64,000 nt of DNA, taken from contig NC_084845.1 in the NCBI RefSeq assembly GCF_033115175.1, positions 2,854,501 through 2,918,500 on the forward strand, given 5' to 3'. The position numbers were made by a program, and so were the translations under genes. Source of the stretch: Lepus europaeus. Taxonomy: Eukaryota; Chordata; Mammalia; Lagomorpha; Leporidae. Each line of letters opens with the position of its first letter. Position 1 is the stretch's first letter. The notes under the pieces are model-generated. The model was not told where the DNA came from. It made no database searches and saw only the letters and a list, made by a program, of their open reading frames with translations. This document shows, piece by piece, positions 11,961-24,372 of the stretch.

Positions 11961-12371
11961 ATATTTCAAGAGTAACAACTGTAACAGTCTTTAACCTCCA
12001 CGCTATTAGAAACCCCCCAGACTCATTACAACCCAGCACAGGGCAGGAAATGAAGCGGAAATATAAACGTGGGTGGCGAGACTATTGCCAGAGGACAATC
12101 TCAATGCGCACGGCTGCAGTCGTTACTCATTACAAGTCAGATTCGCATCAAGTCAAACTCCTGCCACGTTTGTATGCAAGAATCCTGGAAAACACGGGAC
12201 AGAAGTCATGAGCACAGAAGATTCTGGGCCAGCAGAACAGAGAAGCTTCGAGTACCAACAGCGACAGCACGGCAGCTGGACCGCACTGCACAGACTCGGG
12301 ACCTTACACACCGTGGTTTAGTCCTCCAGGATACAGGGTCCATGGGTGTAGAGGCACCTGGCAGTGTTGTG
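11961..12371. other. Unassigned sequence
   Basis: No gene or repeat recognised. It ends in the microsatellite at 12372. Confidence 0.35.

Positions 12372-12435
<64 letters not shown>
12372..12435. repeat. Compound (TC)n(AC)n microsatellite
   Basis: About 18 TC units pass directly into about 12 AC units. Confidence 0.95.
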
Positions 12436-12519
12436 TCCCAGCTTAGACTAACCTACCCCTCAGATCCTCACCAACTACATACCTCCAATTGCTTCATTTA
12501 CAGCCACATGCCAAAGGAT

Positions 12520-13300
12520 CAGAGTTGGCCCATTACTTACCACCATGTGCAAAAACTCATGGAGAAACCCAAATATAAGGTCTGAAACTAGGAAACTTAG
12601 TAAAATACAGGGGCTGAAACTCCAAGATGCTGTATTTGCTATCAGTGTAACCCTTGGTCAGGACATCAAAGGCATGGTGAACAGAACATGACCAGCTGGA
12701 CTCCATGGGAAACTTCACATCTCATACAGGTGACCCCACCAGGGTCAAAGGGCAATCCATTAACATGGGAGAAAACTTTCAAGTTATTCCTGAAAAGTGA
12801 CTAATATCCAAAATAAAAGAGCTCCTAAAATGCAACCAGGAGGCCGGCACCGTGGCTCACTAGGCTAATCCTCCACCTGTGGTGCCCACACACCAGGTTC
12901 TAGTCCCGGTTGCCCCTCTTCCAGGCCAGCTCTCTGCTATGGCCCGGGAGTGCAGTGGAGGATGGCCCAAGTGCTTGGGCCCTGCACCCTATGGGAGACC
13001 AGGAGGAAGCACCTGGCTCCTGGCTTCGGGTCAGCGCGGTGCACTGGCCACAGCACGCCAGCCGTGGCAGCCATTGGAGAGTGAACCAATGGAACAAAAG
13101 GAAGACCTTTCTGTCTCACTGTCCACTCTGCCTGTCAAAAAAATTTTTAAAAAATGCATCCAGGAAATAAAACCCGATGCCAAATGTCCAAATATGCAAG
13201 GGAATTAAGTTATTTTCCCAAAGATACACAAACGGCCGACACACAGGAGAGGACTTCAACACTCATCACTAGGAAGACGTCAGCACTGGAACACACAGCT
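12520..13300 (+). mobile_element. LINE-1 ORF2 3' fragment
   Basis: Matches the order of late ORF2: TTACTTACCACCATGTGCAA, then ATATAAGGTCTGAAAC, then ATCCAAAATAAAAGAGCTCC. It continues after a type B SINE with CCCAAAGATACACAAACGGC. Confidence 0.7.
12841..13152 (+). mobile_element. SINE type B
   Basis: Flanked by AAAATGCAACCAGGA and AAATGCATCCAGGA. Lacks the second copy of the GTCGGGGCGCC segment after the box B. Confidence 0.93.
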
Positions 13301-14072
13301 TCGTACACATTAGGACCACAGTGCAGCGAAGCCACAAACTCCTTAGGAAATTCTAGAAAACATGCAGCATGTGTGAACAACACGCTCCTGAATGAGCTGT
13401 GGCTCCTACGGGATTAAAAAGGAAGTCAAATTCCTGGAAACAAATGAAGATGACAACACAACACAGAGCTCATGGGATACAGCAGAAGCAGTGCTAAGCA
13501 GGGAGTCCCTAGCAGTTAGTGCCTACATCAGGAAATTGGAAAGGAAGGCCAATAAATGAGCTGTCGATGCAACTCAGGAACATAGAAAAACAAAAACAAA
13601 ATGCGCAGTTAGTGAGGGGAAAGATAATCCAAATTAGAACAAAATTGAAACCAAAAAGAATGATACAGAAGATCAGTGTAATGACGAGTTGGGTTTTTTT
13701 TGGGGGGGGTTGGGGGGGCATCACCATTGACCAAGAGGGAGAGAAGACAAATTCATGAGGTCAGTGATCAGAAAGATGGTTTATCTCTGTGGTATCTGTT
13801 ACATCAGGAGTTACTACCAACAGCTACATGCCAGCAAACTGGAAAACCTGGAAGAAATGGATAGGTTTCTGGACATGTACAATCTACCAAAGTTTAGTCG
13901 TGAAGACCCAGAAAACCTAAATAGATCAATAACCACAGAGGAGACCGATTCAGTAATGAAGATCCTCCCAACAGAGTAAAATGCTGAATTCTACCAGACT
14001 TCTAAATAACTAGTTCCAATTTTTCTCCAACCATTTTAAAACAACTGAAGTGGATGAAATCCTCCCAAATTC

Positions 14073-14376
14073 CTTTTTTAAAAAATATTTCAAAGAATTA
14101 GAGAGGTTGGGGGGGGGGTCCTTTTATCCACTGGTTCACTACCCAAATGGCTCGTACAGCCAGAGCTGAGCCAATCTTAAGCCAGGAGCTTTTTCCAGGT
14201 CTCCCACTTGGGTGCAAGGACCCGAACACTTGGGCGACCCTCCGCTGCTTTCCCCAGGGACGTTAGCAAGGATGTGGATTGGATGTAGAGCAGCTGGGAC
14301 TCGAACCAGCACCCATACAGGATGCTAACACTGCAGACCAGGGCTTTAACCCACTGCACCACAGTGCCGGCCCCCC
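14073..14376 (-). mobile_element. SINE type A
   Basis: Reverse copy. The CT tail has become a G-run near 14107-14118. Confidence 0.88.
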
Positions 14377-15169
14377 AAGCTCCTTCTAGGAGGCCAGCAT
14401 CACCGTGATTCCAAAGCCAGAAAAGATACAAGAACGAACTATAGATCAATATCACTGATGAACATAGATGGGAAAATTCCACAAAATACTAACTCACCAA
14501 GTCCAACACCACATCAGAGTCATTCACCAGGACCTGCAGGGATGGTTCTGCACACACCAGAAATCAATGCGATACATCACATTAACAAGCTGAAGACTAA
14601 AAACGATGTGATTATCTCAGCAGATGTAGAGAAAGCACTCGATAAAACACAACACCCTTTCGTGATGAAAGCCTTTAGCGACCCGTGTATAGAAGGAATT
14701 TCCTCAACACAACCAAGGCAGCATGTGACAAAGCCACGGTCGGCAACACATTGAACAGGGCAAAGCTGGAAGCGTTTCCACCAAACTCCAGAACCACAGG
14801 AGGCTGCCCACTCCCACCACTGTGTCCACTGAAGTTCTGGAAGTTTGAGCCAGAGCCATTCAGCAAGAAAAACAAATTAAAGGGATGCAATTTGGAAAGA
14901 AGTCCAATTACCCCTATTTTCAGATAACATGGCTATACATACAGGAACCACACGACTCCACTAAGACATTGGAACGCATGAGAGCTTGAAGTTGCAGGAT
15001 ATAAAAGTCAACACAGAAACAATGGCTTTTGTAGACAGACAATGCCATGGGCAAGAAAGACCTTGTAAGATCAGTCCCATTCACAGGAGCTACGTGAACA
15101 TTTAAGTACGTTGGACTAAGTTTAATCCAGGATATGGAAGATCTCCACAGTTATAATTATAAGACAATG

Positions 15170-15506
15170 GGCCGGCGCCATGGCTTAACAGGCTAATCCT
15201 CCGCCTTGCGGCGCCGGCACACCAGGTTCTAGTCCCGGTCGGGGCGCTGGATTCTATCCCGGTTGCCCCTCTTCCAGGCCAGCTCTCTGCTATGGCCCGG
15301 GAAGGCAGTGGAGGATGGCCCAAGTGCTTGGGCCCTGCACCCGCATGGGAGACCAGGACAAGCACCTGGCTCCTGGCTTCGGATCAGCGAGATGTGCCAG
15401 CCGCAGCGGCCATTGGAGGGTGAACCAATGGCAAAAAGGAAGACCTTTCTCTCTCTCTCACTATCCACTCTGCCTGTCAAAAGAAAAAACCCTAAAAAAA
15501 AAAAAT
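15170..15506 (+). mobile_element. SINE type B
   Basis: Full length. Flanked by related TTATAAGACAATG and TTATAATACAATG. Inserted in LINE-1. Confidence 0.93.
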
Positions 15507-16003
15507 TATAATACAATGAAAAAGAAACACAAGCATGGGATCATTCACGTTTGTGGATCAGATGAGTATCAATGTCCAAACTACCCAAAGCAACATAAGC
15601 CCAATCAAAATGCCAATTACATTCTTCTGAGATCTAGGGGGAAAAGTGATGCTAACATTCATATGGAAACACAAGGGACCCCAAGTAGCTAGAGCAATCC
15701 TAAACAAAAACTAAGCCAGTGGTATCACAATACTAGGTTTCAAGACATACTATAGGGCAGTTATAATCAAAACAGCCTGGTACTGGCACAAAAAGCAAAC
15801 ATGTAGATTAATGGAACAATAGAAACCCTGGAAGACAACCCACCCATCCACAACCAACTAATCTTTGGCAAGCTTTTAAAAAAAAAAAATCAATCCCTGG
15901 AGGAAAGACAGTCTCCAATAAATGGTGCTGGAAATCTTGGTCTCCACATGCAGCAGTGTGGAAGACCACCCCTACCTTGCGTTTTATACAAAAGTCAACT
16001 CTA

Positions 16004-16302
16004 GGGGCTGGCGCTGTGGCATTAAAGTTTAAGCCTCATCTGCAGTGCCAGCATCCCCTATGGGCACCAGTTCAAGTCCTGGCTGCTCCACTTCTGATCC
16101 AGCTCCCTGCTAATGCACCTGGGAAAGCAGTAGAAGATGGCCCAAGTGCCTGCAGTCCTGCACCCACATGGGAGACTGGCTGAAGCTCCTGGCTCCAGCC
16201 TGGCCCAGCCCTGGCCATTGTGGCCATTTGCGGAGTGACCAGGCACAAAGAGGATTTGTCCCTGCCGCCCTCTCTCTAGCTCTGCCTCTCAAATCTTTAG
16301 TA
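16004..16302 (+). mobile_element. SINE type A
   Basis: Head GGGGCTGGCGCTGTGGCATT. Short tail CTCTGCCTCTCAAATC. Marks the right end of the visible LINE-1. Confidence 0.88.
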
Positions 16303-16436
16303 GAAATGAGTTTATGTACTTGGTGAAAGTTTAAATGGCTGTTCAGTCCTACCTTGAATGCATTGTAGAATACACAGAATCCCCACTACCATGCATGGGT
16401 CAACAGTGTGGAGAGGGTATCGAAATACAAATGCAC

Positions 16437-16780
16437 GGCCGGCGCCGTGGCTTAACAGGCTAATCCTCCACCTTGCAGTGCCGGCACACCGGGTTCTAGT
16501 CCCAGTCGGGGCGCCGGATTCTGTCCCGGTTACCCCTCTTCCAAGCCAGCTCTCTGCTATGGCCCGGGAAGGCAGTGGAGGATGGCCCAAGTGCTTGGGC
16601 CCTGCACCCGCATGGGAGACCAGGAGAAGCACCTGGCTCCTGCCTTCAGATTGGCGCAATGCGCCGGCCACAGCGGCCATTGGAGGGTGAACCAACGGCA
16701 AAAAGGAAGACCTTTCTCTCTGTCTCTCTCTCTCTCACTATCCACTCTGCCCGTCAAAAAAAAGAAAGAAAAAGAAATAC
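16437..16780 (+). mobile_element. SINE type B
   Basis: Full length with (AAAG)n in its tail. Flanks GAAATACAAATGCAC and GAAATACAAATACAC are a near-perfect duplication. Confidence 0.95.
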
Positions 16781-16942
16781 AAATACACTTGGTTTTAGAG
16801 AGCTTCTGGCAGGCTCTGTCAACATTACAAAGGAGCCGGTCCATCACCTCCACACCCTACTTCCTGGTTACCAGTCCAAGGCGGCAGGTGCGCGTGGACG
16901 TAACATTCTGAACGCCCAAGTGACCTCCACCATTTCAATTCT

Positions 16943-17256
16943 TTAAGACTTATTTGAACTTCAGAGTTACACAGAGGGGAGGGAGGAGGCAGAGAGAAAT
17001 AGAGGCCTTCCATCCATTGGTTCCCTTCCCAATTGGCTGCAATGGCCGGAGCTGTGCCAATCCAAAGCCTGGAGCTTCCGCCAAGCCTCCCACGCAGGTG
17101 CAGGGGCCTAAGAACTTGGGCCATCTTCTACTGCTTTCCCAGTCCACAGCAGAGAGCTGGATCCGAAGTGGAGCAGCCAGGACTCGACCTGGCGCCCATA
17201 TGGGATGCTGGCACTGCAGACAGCGTCTTTATCCACTATGCCACAGGGTGGGCCCC
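16943..17256 (-). mobile_element. SINE type A
   Basis: Reverse copy with head complement CCACAGGGTGGGCCCC at the right end. Confidence 0.88.
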
Positions 17257-18704
17257 TCAAGTGATATTTTTAACTTCAAAAACCTAAGTACTGGTAAGTA
17301 GAGTTAAGTAGCAGAGCAACTATTTGGTTCAACCCATTGTACACACTCCCATGGGCCAAAGACTCAGGGTTGAATGGGGTGCACAGGAAGTCCCGCCTGG
17401 GGGAGACCCACCACCTCTCCCCCTGCAGAGACCAGGAGAAGCTCTGGATACCTTGGAGATGTCCTCACAGGCCCCAAAGCGCCTGTGAGCAGGGATAAAG
17501 CGGGCCCAGCCGCCACTGCCCACCCAGCCTCCGCACAGCTGTTTGGTTGGCTGGGGTTCAACTCAAGGCGCCTTGCACCCCGAGCACGGCTGTCCCTAAG
17601 GCATCACCAACTCGGCCCCACCGCTCCTCCAGCGTGCGCTCCAGCCAGCAGCGGCGGCCACACCCCCAGCCAGCTCTGCCTCCCCTCCCCCAAGCGCCAG
17701 GCTGCAGGCGATCAGGATCTCCAGGTGGGTTTCAGCTACCAGGGAGGAGGAAGAGAACGCTTGAGTTAGGACAGCTGACGCCGCCCCCAGTCCCGGGGAA
17801 ACGCAGTGACCCAGAGCTCGCCATCTTATCCGTTTGTAAGAGCAGAGTTCAGCAGCGTGAGGCCCCACGGCTGTGCGGGCGCCGCCACCACCCACCTCCA
17901 CCCAGGAGGCATTCGTCATTCCAACCTAAACTCCACGCGTTGGATAGCGGTCTCCCCGCACCCCTGCGCAGCCCCTCCGCTGGCTACGCGACCTCCCCCT
18001 CCACAAGGCAGGCTGTCCTAGGTGCCTCCCAGCCATGCAGTCACAGCGCTGGTGCCTCTGTGGCCGGCGGACGTCACTTAGCCCAGCTCTCCAAACTCCT
18101 CCAGCTGCAGCCGGGTCAGGATTCTGATTCTTACTGTGCGTAGAGAGCATTCCCTAGTCTGTGTAGACGACTCCCGGGTGTGGCCCCCGTCTCCAAGGCT
18201 ACTGCTTTCCTCAGGGCCGTCCCCCTGGCTACAGGGTCCAGATGTGGGTGGCCATCCGCGTGGACACTCCCAAACACCCCAAAGCCATCCACGGGGCGGC
18301 TGGCACAGCCCGCCTCACTCTCAAACACCGCTCCTGTGCCCCCGCAAAACCAACGCACCTGGCCAAGTGGCTTCCCCGTAGTCAGCATGCCAGCAGGGCA
18401 GCCTAGCATTTCTGGGTGGCAAAACGCTGCGCGAGTCAGCCAGCCTCAACCTTATCTTCCTCCATTCGCCTTCGCCTTGTAACCTCTCCTGGCCAAAGAC
18501 CGGCTCAAGTCTTCTCCCCAGACTACGCGAATCACAACCACACCCCACCAACGCTGAGAAAGAAGCGCCATTCTCGCGCCGAGAGCTGGCACAGGGGTTT
18601 GGCAGGCGGAAGCGCTGGATGCACCACGTCGGTAAACCCAGCCACACTCTTCCACCCTAACGAGGCTCGGGGAGGGGAAGGCAGGGGACAGGGCACGGAG
18701 ACCT
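17257..18704. other. GC-rich unique region, CpG-island-like
   Basis: The only stretch of this size in the left half free of recognisable SINE or LINE. CpG is frequent from about 17500 to 18700. It lies between the divergent NLRP9 exon and RFPL4A copies. No exon with known protein similarity was found. Confidence 0.5.
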
Positions 18705-18830
18705 CCTCACCCGGTCTTGTGCCGGCACCGGCTCCTCCAGGCTGACCCTCGTCAGAGACCGAGAGGATCTGGCTGCGCCTGCTTTTTATTGGCTGCAGGC
18801 TCCTGGCCAGCTCATTGGCTGTGCTGGCCC
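18705..18830 (-). promoter_or_regulatory. Candidate promoter and first-exon donor facing NLRP9
   Basis: Read on the minus strand, GC-rich unique sequence holds two CCAAT boxes (18814-18818 and 18788-18792), 26 bases apart. The second runs into a TATA-like AATAAAAAGC (18781-18790). About 70 bases downstream is a GTGAGG splice donor (18705-18710). It points to the NLRP9 pyrin exon 7.8 kb away, which has its own 5' acceptor. The motifs are visible; the link to NLRP9 is inference. Confidence 0.3.
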
Positions 18831-19914
18831 AAGAGCTCCATGATGGAAATGATGGAGGCATGGGCTTCCCTCCCCAGGTGTGCGCGATCTTCCTCCAGGC
18901 GTGGCCAGGAGCTGCTGACTGCCGGGTATTTGCATGGTGCTAACCGAGGGACCCACATAGCTCCCAGGGCTCCTGTGAACCTGCTGTCTTCTCGGGCTGT
19001 CGGGAGGCTGGCAGCGGGACCCCCGCTGCTCAGCACCTGAGCCTCTGACCACCCCCCCTTAGAAGCTTCTGACGGAAGCCCCTCTTTGTGCGCCCTCTCC
19101 CGTTCCATAGCAGCCGTTAAGGAGCTCCGGTGTGAATAAAGATGTTTGCATAACCAGCTCTGGGTGGAACAGCACCAACGCCCGTATCACTCTCACGGTC
19201 GACTCCTAGGTGAAGTTTCCTGCACCTGGGGTGCTCCCATCACCACTTTGGTATCAACCGCACGATTACCTCCTCCGTCTCTAACGTTGACAGCTGAGGG
19301 CCTGACCACCCACCGCCAGGGCATTTCCCGCAAGACCTGATTAGCTTCTCTGAGGCAGGGAGTATCCCATCCCCACTTTCAAAGGCGTCTGAGGCCGTCG
19401 GGTTGGGATCAGGAGCTGAAAACATTCCTCCGTGTCAGCCGGCACGCTGAGCTGCCCACGGCGCCCTCTCCGGGGAAGCCGTGAGCCCAGTGGGGGATGA
19501 GCCACGTCTGTGTGCGATCGGCAGCAGGTGTGGCTCGGCTTTGTTGAGGATTCTGAGCTAAGAGACTCCTGAGTCTTTGCTCGCCAAGATCCCGGCGATT
19601 GCTTATTGCCGACACCCTCCGCTGGAACCGTAGCCTGGGGCAGGTGTGTGGCCCCGTGGTGAAGGCACCACATCCCACCTGAGTCCCAGCTCCTCTGCCA
19701 ACCCAAGTTCTCCCCAGAACTTGGCCGCGGCACCCAAACGAGAAGGCTGTGTCCTGGCTGCCTTTGTTGAAATTGCCCTGTTGCTGCCCCCAGATCAGAC
19801 ACAGAAGTTAAAGGTGGTTGAGTGCCCTGGATCGCGTGGCTCTGGTGCGGGCCATCTGCGTGGCCACGGGCGAAGATCGTAACGTCACGGTATTCTCTTC
19901 CTCTGAGAAATGGA
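18831..19914. other. Unique sequence with an isolated AATAAA
   Basis: AATAAAG at about 19135 is preceded by about 400 bases of GC-rich sequence. It could be the 3' end of an unrecognised plus-strand transcript or old LTR. No protein supports it. Confidence 0.3.
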
Positions 19915-20478
19915 GACAATGATGATGATGGTGGGGGGGTGGAGATGATGGTGGGGGTGGGGGTGGAGATAACAATGATGGTGGGGTGGGGGGGTGGAGA
20001 TGACGATGACGGTGGTGGGGGTGGGGTGGTGATGGAGATGACGATGGTGGGGGGGGTGATGATGGAGATGACGATGATGGTGGGGGTGGGGGTGGAGATA
20101 ACAATGATGGTGGGGTGGGGGGGTGGAGATGACGATGACGGTGGTGGGGGTGGGGTGGAGATGGAGATGACGATGGTGGTGGGGGTGGGGTGGTGATGGA
20201 GATGACGATGGTGGTGGGGGTGGGGTGGTGATGGAGATGACGATGGTGGTGGGGGTGGGGTGGAGATGACAATGATGGTGGTGTGGGGGGGTGGAGATGA
20301 TGGTGGGGGTGGGGTGGTGATGGAGATGACGATGGTGGTGGGGGTGGGGTGGTGATGGAGATGACGATGGTGGGGGGTAGGGGTGGAGATGACAATGATG
20401 GTGGGGTGGGGGGGTGGAGATGATGGTGGGGGTGGGGGTGGGGTGGTGATGGAGATGATGGAGATGATGGCGCTGGTG
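19915..20478 (+). repeat. G-rich GATGATGGTGGGG minisatellite
   Basis: About 560 bases of imperfect units built from GGAGATGACGATGGTGG and GGGGTGGGG blocks. Two longer unit types alternate, one with AACAATGATGG and one with GACGATGGTGG. G-runs of 4-7 on the plus strand are compatible with G-quadruplexes. Confidence 0.95.
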
Positions 20479-21238
20479 GTGACAACTCCGTCATTAACTC
20501 TCTCCTCTCCAAATTGCCTCTTCTTTTCCTGAAAGGTTTTATTTCCCTCTGTACCTGATTCTAACTCTTTCCCTGCGTTGCCTACTCCGTGTATCGCTCC
20601 GCTTTTAATTCCTTTCGTGAGAATACCCACCAAGTGCTTCTGTGGGAGTGGAATGATCCCGTGGTGAACCAGGAAACACAGAGAGAATGCAGGCCGAACT
20701 GGACCTCAGAATGACCAACTCTGCAGAGAGCCACCCTCTAGGGTGGTCCAGGGGAGTGCTCCCGACGACCTACAGACGCCCCCCCCAGGCCCCACCTCCT
20801 AGCCGCCAAAATTGGGTCAGGTCTCCAGGTTGATCCAGCAGCCGTTAACACAGGACATCAGACTTTCAACACCTGCGTGAGTTTGGGAGGTGAAGGCCTG
20901 CTCGAGCCACAGCACGTCCACAGCAGAGCTGTGCGAGCGTTCCCCCTGATATGCGACGGCAGCTGCACAGGTCTTGGCTGTTTACTCCACAACTCTCGGC
21001 TTGCTGCACAGAATGCATGGCTTCTTAAATAAAGGAGGAAATCCTACTGCGGTTAGAAGGATTTTTAACGAAGCATCCTTGGTGTTATATATGGCATTAT
21101 GTGCACCTTGCCACTGAGTTTGGAATTGTGGGAGACGAGAATATTTTTTGCAGAGATTGGGGTTAGTGAGTCGAACTGGATATGGCCGCAACGCCAGCCC
21201 AAATCTTTGAAAGAAATTTCAAATTAATAATCTAGATT
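20479..21238. other. Unassigned unique sequence
   Basis: No recognisable repeat or coding exon. Confidence 0.35.
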
Positions 21239-21573
21239 GGGGGGGGGGGGGTGCTGTGGTGCAACGGGTTAACGCCCTGGCCTGAAGTGTCGGCATCCCA
21301 TGTGGACGCTGGTTTGAGTCCCGGCTGCTCCACTTCCAACCCAGCTCTCCACTATGGCCTGGGAAAGCAGTAGAAGATGGCCCACGTCCTTGGGTCGCTG
21401 CATCCAAGTAGGAGACCCGGAAGAAGCTCCTGGCTCCTGGCTTCAGATCGGCCCAGCTCTGGCCTCGGTCATTTGGGGAGTGAACCAATGGATGATCTCT
21501 TTCTCTCTCTCTCTCCCCCCCCCCCTTCTCTCTCTAACTCTGCCTTTCAAGTAAATTTTTTTTTAAAAATCTT
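21239..21573 (+). mobile_element. SINE type A
   Basis: The head begins in a run of 14 Gs (from 21239) replacing GGGGCCGG. The tail holds a CT array and a C-run at 21515. Confidence 0.88.
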
Positions 21574-22305
21574 AAATTAAAAGACAATAAATTATTTAAG
21601 GAAAAAAAGAAGTTTGTTACACCTCAGCTCACAGACCAAGCGCGCACTGCCCAGGCTTTCGACATTTGCATACTGAAGGCCAGTGGATACGTAGGAAGAC
21701 ATTCACTGAAGAAGGACACCGAGGGCTTCTTCTTGGGCTACGGACAGCACAGCCAGGCGCCGGCCCGCCGCAGCTCCGCGGGCGGCTTGGGAAACACGTC
21801 TCCGCCCTGCAACTCCAAACGCTCCGGCTAGGGGGGCGCGAGTGTACACAGCAGGTGCCGGCGGGCCGGGAATCAGAAAGTGAATCCTTCCCACCCAACC
21901 CTCCTGAAGTTCAATTGTGTCCACACGGAGCCACAGATGAGCGCTGTCCGAGCGCAGTGGTCTGTGCCAGGCGGGCACAGGGGGCCCTGCGGTGGCAGGA
22001 CTGACTTCCGCAGCCAGGCTCAGTGACCACGGAGCCCCCACCCCGGGTTCTGCACGTCCTGCACAGCCACATCCAACCGTCAGGGAGAGCGACAGGGTGT
22101 CGGGGCCTGGGCCAGCGCCGTGCGTGAGAAACAGAACCGGACCCACGCAGCCACCAACTTTCGAGTAGGCTCAGGAAGGAAACCTGGGGGCGTTCGAATA
22201 AGCAAAGGGTCACACCGTCTTTACACGTGAGGGAGAGCTCCTATCTTATTCCACCTGCACCGTACAGTCTGTCTGTCATCCCCAAGGAAAATAAAAGTTT
22301 GATTT
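21574..22305. other. Unique GC-rich sequence
   Basis: CpG-rich from about 21750 to 22130 with an octamer-like ATTTGCAT at 21664. No coding similarity. Confidence 0.4.
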
Positions 22306-22592
22306 ACTTTAAATAATTATTTATTTGAAGGTCAGAGTGAGGGAGAGACGCAGAGAGAGAGAGGTCTCCCATACATTGGTTCACTCCCCAGAGGGCCACA
22401 AGAGCCGGGACTGAAGAGCTTCTTCCGGGTCTCCCACGCAGACGCAGGGGCCCAAGGACTTGGGCCGTTTTCCCCTGCTTTCCCAGGCCAGCAGCAGGGA
22501 GCTGGATTGGAAGTGGAGCAGCCGGGACTCAAACCAGTGCCCACAGGGGATGCCAGCACTGCAGGCGGCGGCTCTACCCACTGTGCCACTGT
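22306..22592 (-). mobile_element. SINE type A
   Basis: Reverse copy from AAATAATTATTTATTTGAAG to CCACTGTGCCACTGTGAG. The last head bases are missing. Confidence 0.87.
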
Positions 22593-22850
22593 GAGTAAAT
22601 TGAAGCACGAGCCAAGTTCAATACTGACCCAAATGTAAGTTCCTTGGGAGGCGGAAACCTGTGTCAGGTGAATTCTCGTAAGTTCTTTGAAGGCGGAAAT
22701 TTTCAACAACGTAAAACAGTTAGAAACAATGCAGTACCGTGCAGAAGCTACCCTTTAAATTTAAACTGAATAACCAACAAGCGTAAACTACCTCAGAAAC
22801 CCGCAGTTAACATCCAGGAGGACAGCATGAGTGTTTTTTAACAACTCAAT
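22593..22850. other. Unassigned AT-rich sequence
   Basis: Nothing recognised. Confidence 0.35.
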
Positions 22851-23192
22851 GGCCGGCGCCGTGGCTTAACAGGCTAATCCTCCGCCTTGCGGCACTGGCA
22901 CACCGGGTTCTGGTCCCCGTTGGGGCGCCGGATTCTATCCCGGTTGCCCCTCTTCCAGGCCAGCTCTCTGCTATGGCCCGGGAGGGCAGTGGAGGATGGC
23001 CCAAGTGCTTGGGCCCTGCACCTGCATGGGAGACCAGGAGAGGCACCTGGCTCCTGGCTTCGGATCGGCGAGATGCGCCAGCCACGGTGGCCATTGGAGG
23101 GTGAACCAACGGCAAAAAGGAAGACCTTTCTCTATCTCTTCTCTCTCTCTCACTATCCACTCTGCCTGCCTGTCAAAAAAAAAAAAAAAAGC
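22851..23192 (+). mobile_element. SINE type B
   Basis: Full length, 16 A tail. Short flanking duplication CAACTCAA. Confidence 0.94.
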
Positions 23193-23227
23193 ACACACAA
23201 AAAAAAAACCAACTCAAAAGTGAATAT

Positions 23228-23547
23228 GGGGGCCGGCGCTGCAGCTTAGCAGGTAAAGCCGCTGCCTACAGTGGCGACATCCCATATGGGCACTGGTTCA
23301 AGTCCCGGCTGCTCCAGTTCCAATCCAGCTCTCTGCTGTGGCCTGGGAAAGCAGTAGAAGATGGCCCAAGTCCTTGGCCCCTGCACCCACGTGGGAGACC
23401 TGGAGGAAGCTCCTGGCTCGCTCCTGGCTTTGGATCGGCCCAGCTCGAGCCTCTCCCTCTCCCTCTCCCTCTCCCTCTCCCTCTCGCTCTCGCTCTTTCT
23501 CTCTGTGAGTCTGACTTTCAAATAAATAAATAAATCAGGAAAAAAAG
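23228..23547 (+). mobile_element. SINE type A with CCCTCT array
   Basis: The 3' part carries (CCCTCT)n at 23452-23500 instead of the normal GACCTCTCTC region. Tail TTTCAAATAAATAAATAAATC. Confidence 0.9.
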
Positions 23548-23716
23548 TGGATGTGTATCTACTCTTCCTGTTTCTTACTCCTCCCAGGGGGGTTAACTTT
23601 TTTTTAAATATATTTAAATAATCCAATTATCTACAGTAGGAGATTCTGGCACTATAGCTGAGTTTATCATAGAAAACCATAAGAACTTATTAAGCATTTA
23701 AAATTAATCACTTATA
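23548..23716. other. AT-rich unassigned
   Basis: Short stretch between SINEs, nothing recognised. Confidence 0.3.
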
Positions 23717-24372
23717 GGGCTGGCACTGTGTCATAGCAGATTAAACCACTCTTCATGATGCCAGCATCCCATATGGGTGCTGGTTCAAGTCCCAGCTGCT
23801 CCACTTCCCATCCAGCTCCCTGCCAATGCTCCTGGGAAAGCAGCTGAGGACTGGCCAAGTGCTGGGGCTCCTGCACTCATGTGGGAGACCCGGAAGAAGC
23901 TCCTGGCTCCTGGCTTCAGCCTGGCCCAGCCCTGGCTGTTGTGGCCATTTGGGGAGTGAGCCAGCAGATGGAGAACCTCTGCCTTTCTCTCTCTCCCTCT
24001 CTCTCTCTCCTCTATCTATCTCTCTCCCCCTCTCTCCCCCTCTCTCTCTCCCCCCCTCTCTCTCCCCCTCTCTCTCCCTCTCTCCCCCTCTCTCCCCCTC
24101 TCTCTCTCCCCCTCTCTCTCTCCCCCTCTCTCTCTCCCCCTCTCTCCCTCCTCCCTCTCTCCCTCCTCCCTCTCTCCCCTCTCATTCCCCCTCTCCCTCC
24201 CCCCCTCTCTCTCCCCCCTCTCTCCCTCCCCCTCTCTCCCTCCCCCTCTCTCTCCCTCTCCCTCCCTCCCTCTCTCTCTCCCTCCTCTCTCTCCCCCCTC
24301 TCTCTTCCTCTCTCTCGCCCTCTCTCTCCTCCCTCTCCCCCCACCTCTCTGTAACTCTGCCCCTCCTTAGAA
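23717..24372 (+). mobile_element. SINE type A carrying a 370-bp CT array
   Basis: Body to 23975 is ordinary. Then (CCCTCTCTCT)-type sequence runs to about 24350 before the normal ending CTGTAACTCTGCCC. The array sits inside the element's tail. Confidence 0.9.
23976..24350. repeat. Long polypyrimidine array
   Basis: Almost pure C/T on the plus strand for about 375 bases, made of CCCTCTCTCTC variants. A purine mirror strand of this length could form triplex DNA. Confidence 0.97.

Larger units (their letters stand above)
13305..16003 (+). mobile_element. LINE-1 ORF2 fragment with nested SINEs
   Basis: Ordered reverse-transcriptase-region remnants. One translated stretch near 13830-13950 reads KLENLEEMDRFLDMYNLP, a conserved ORF2 stretch. 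Later parts lie at 14390-14930 and 15520-16000 (GGTATCACAATACTAGG, GCCTGGTACTGGCACAAAAA). Multiple stops mean it is dead. SINEs are at 14073 and 15170. Confidence 0.8.

Noticed and set aside
19341-20633. 430-codon minus-strand frame rich in Pro, Ser and His
   Set aside because: It reads the GATGGTGGGG minisatellite on the opposite strand.
21660-21680. Octamer ATTTGCAT as a small nuclear RNA promoter
   Set aside because: No proximal sequence element or snRNA body follows on either strand.
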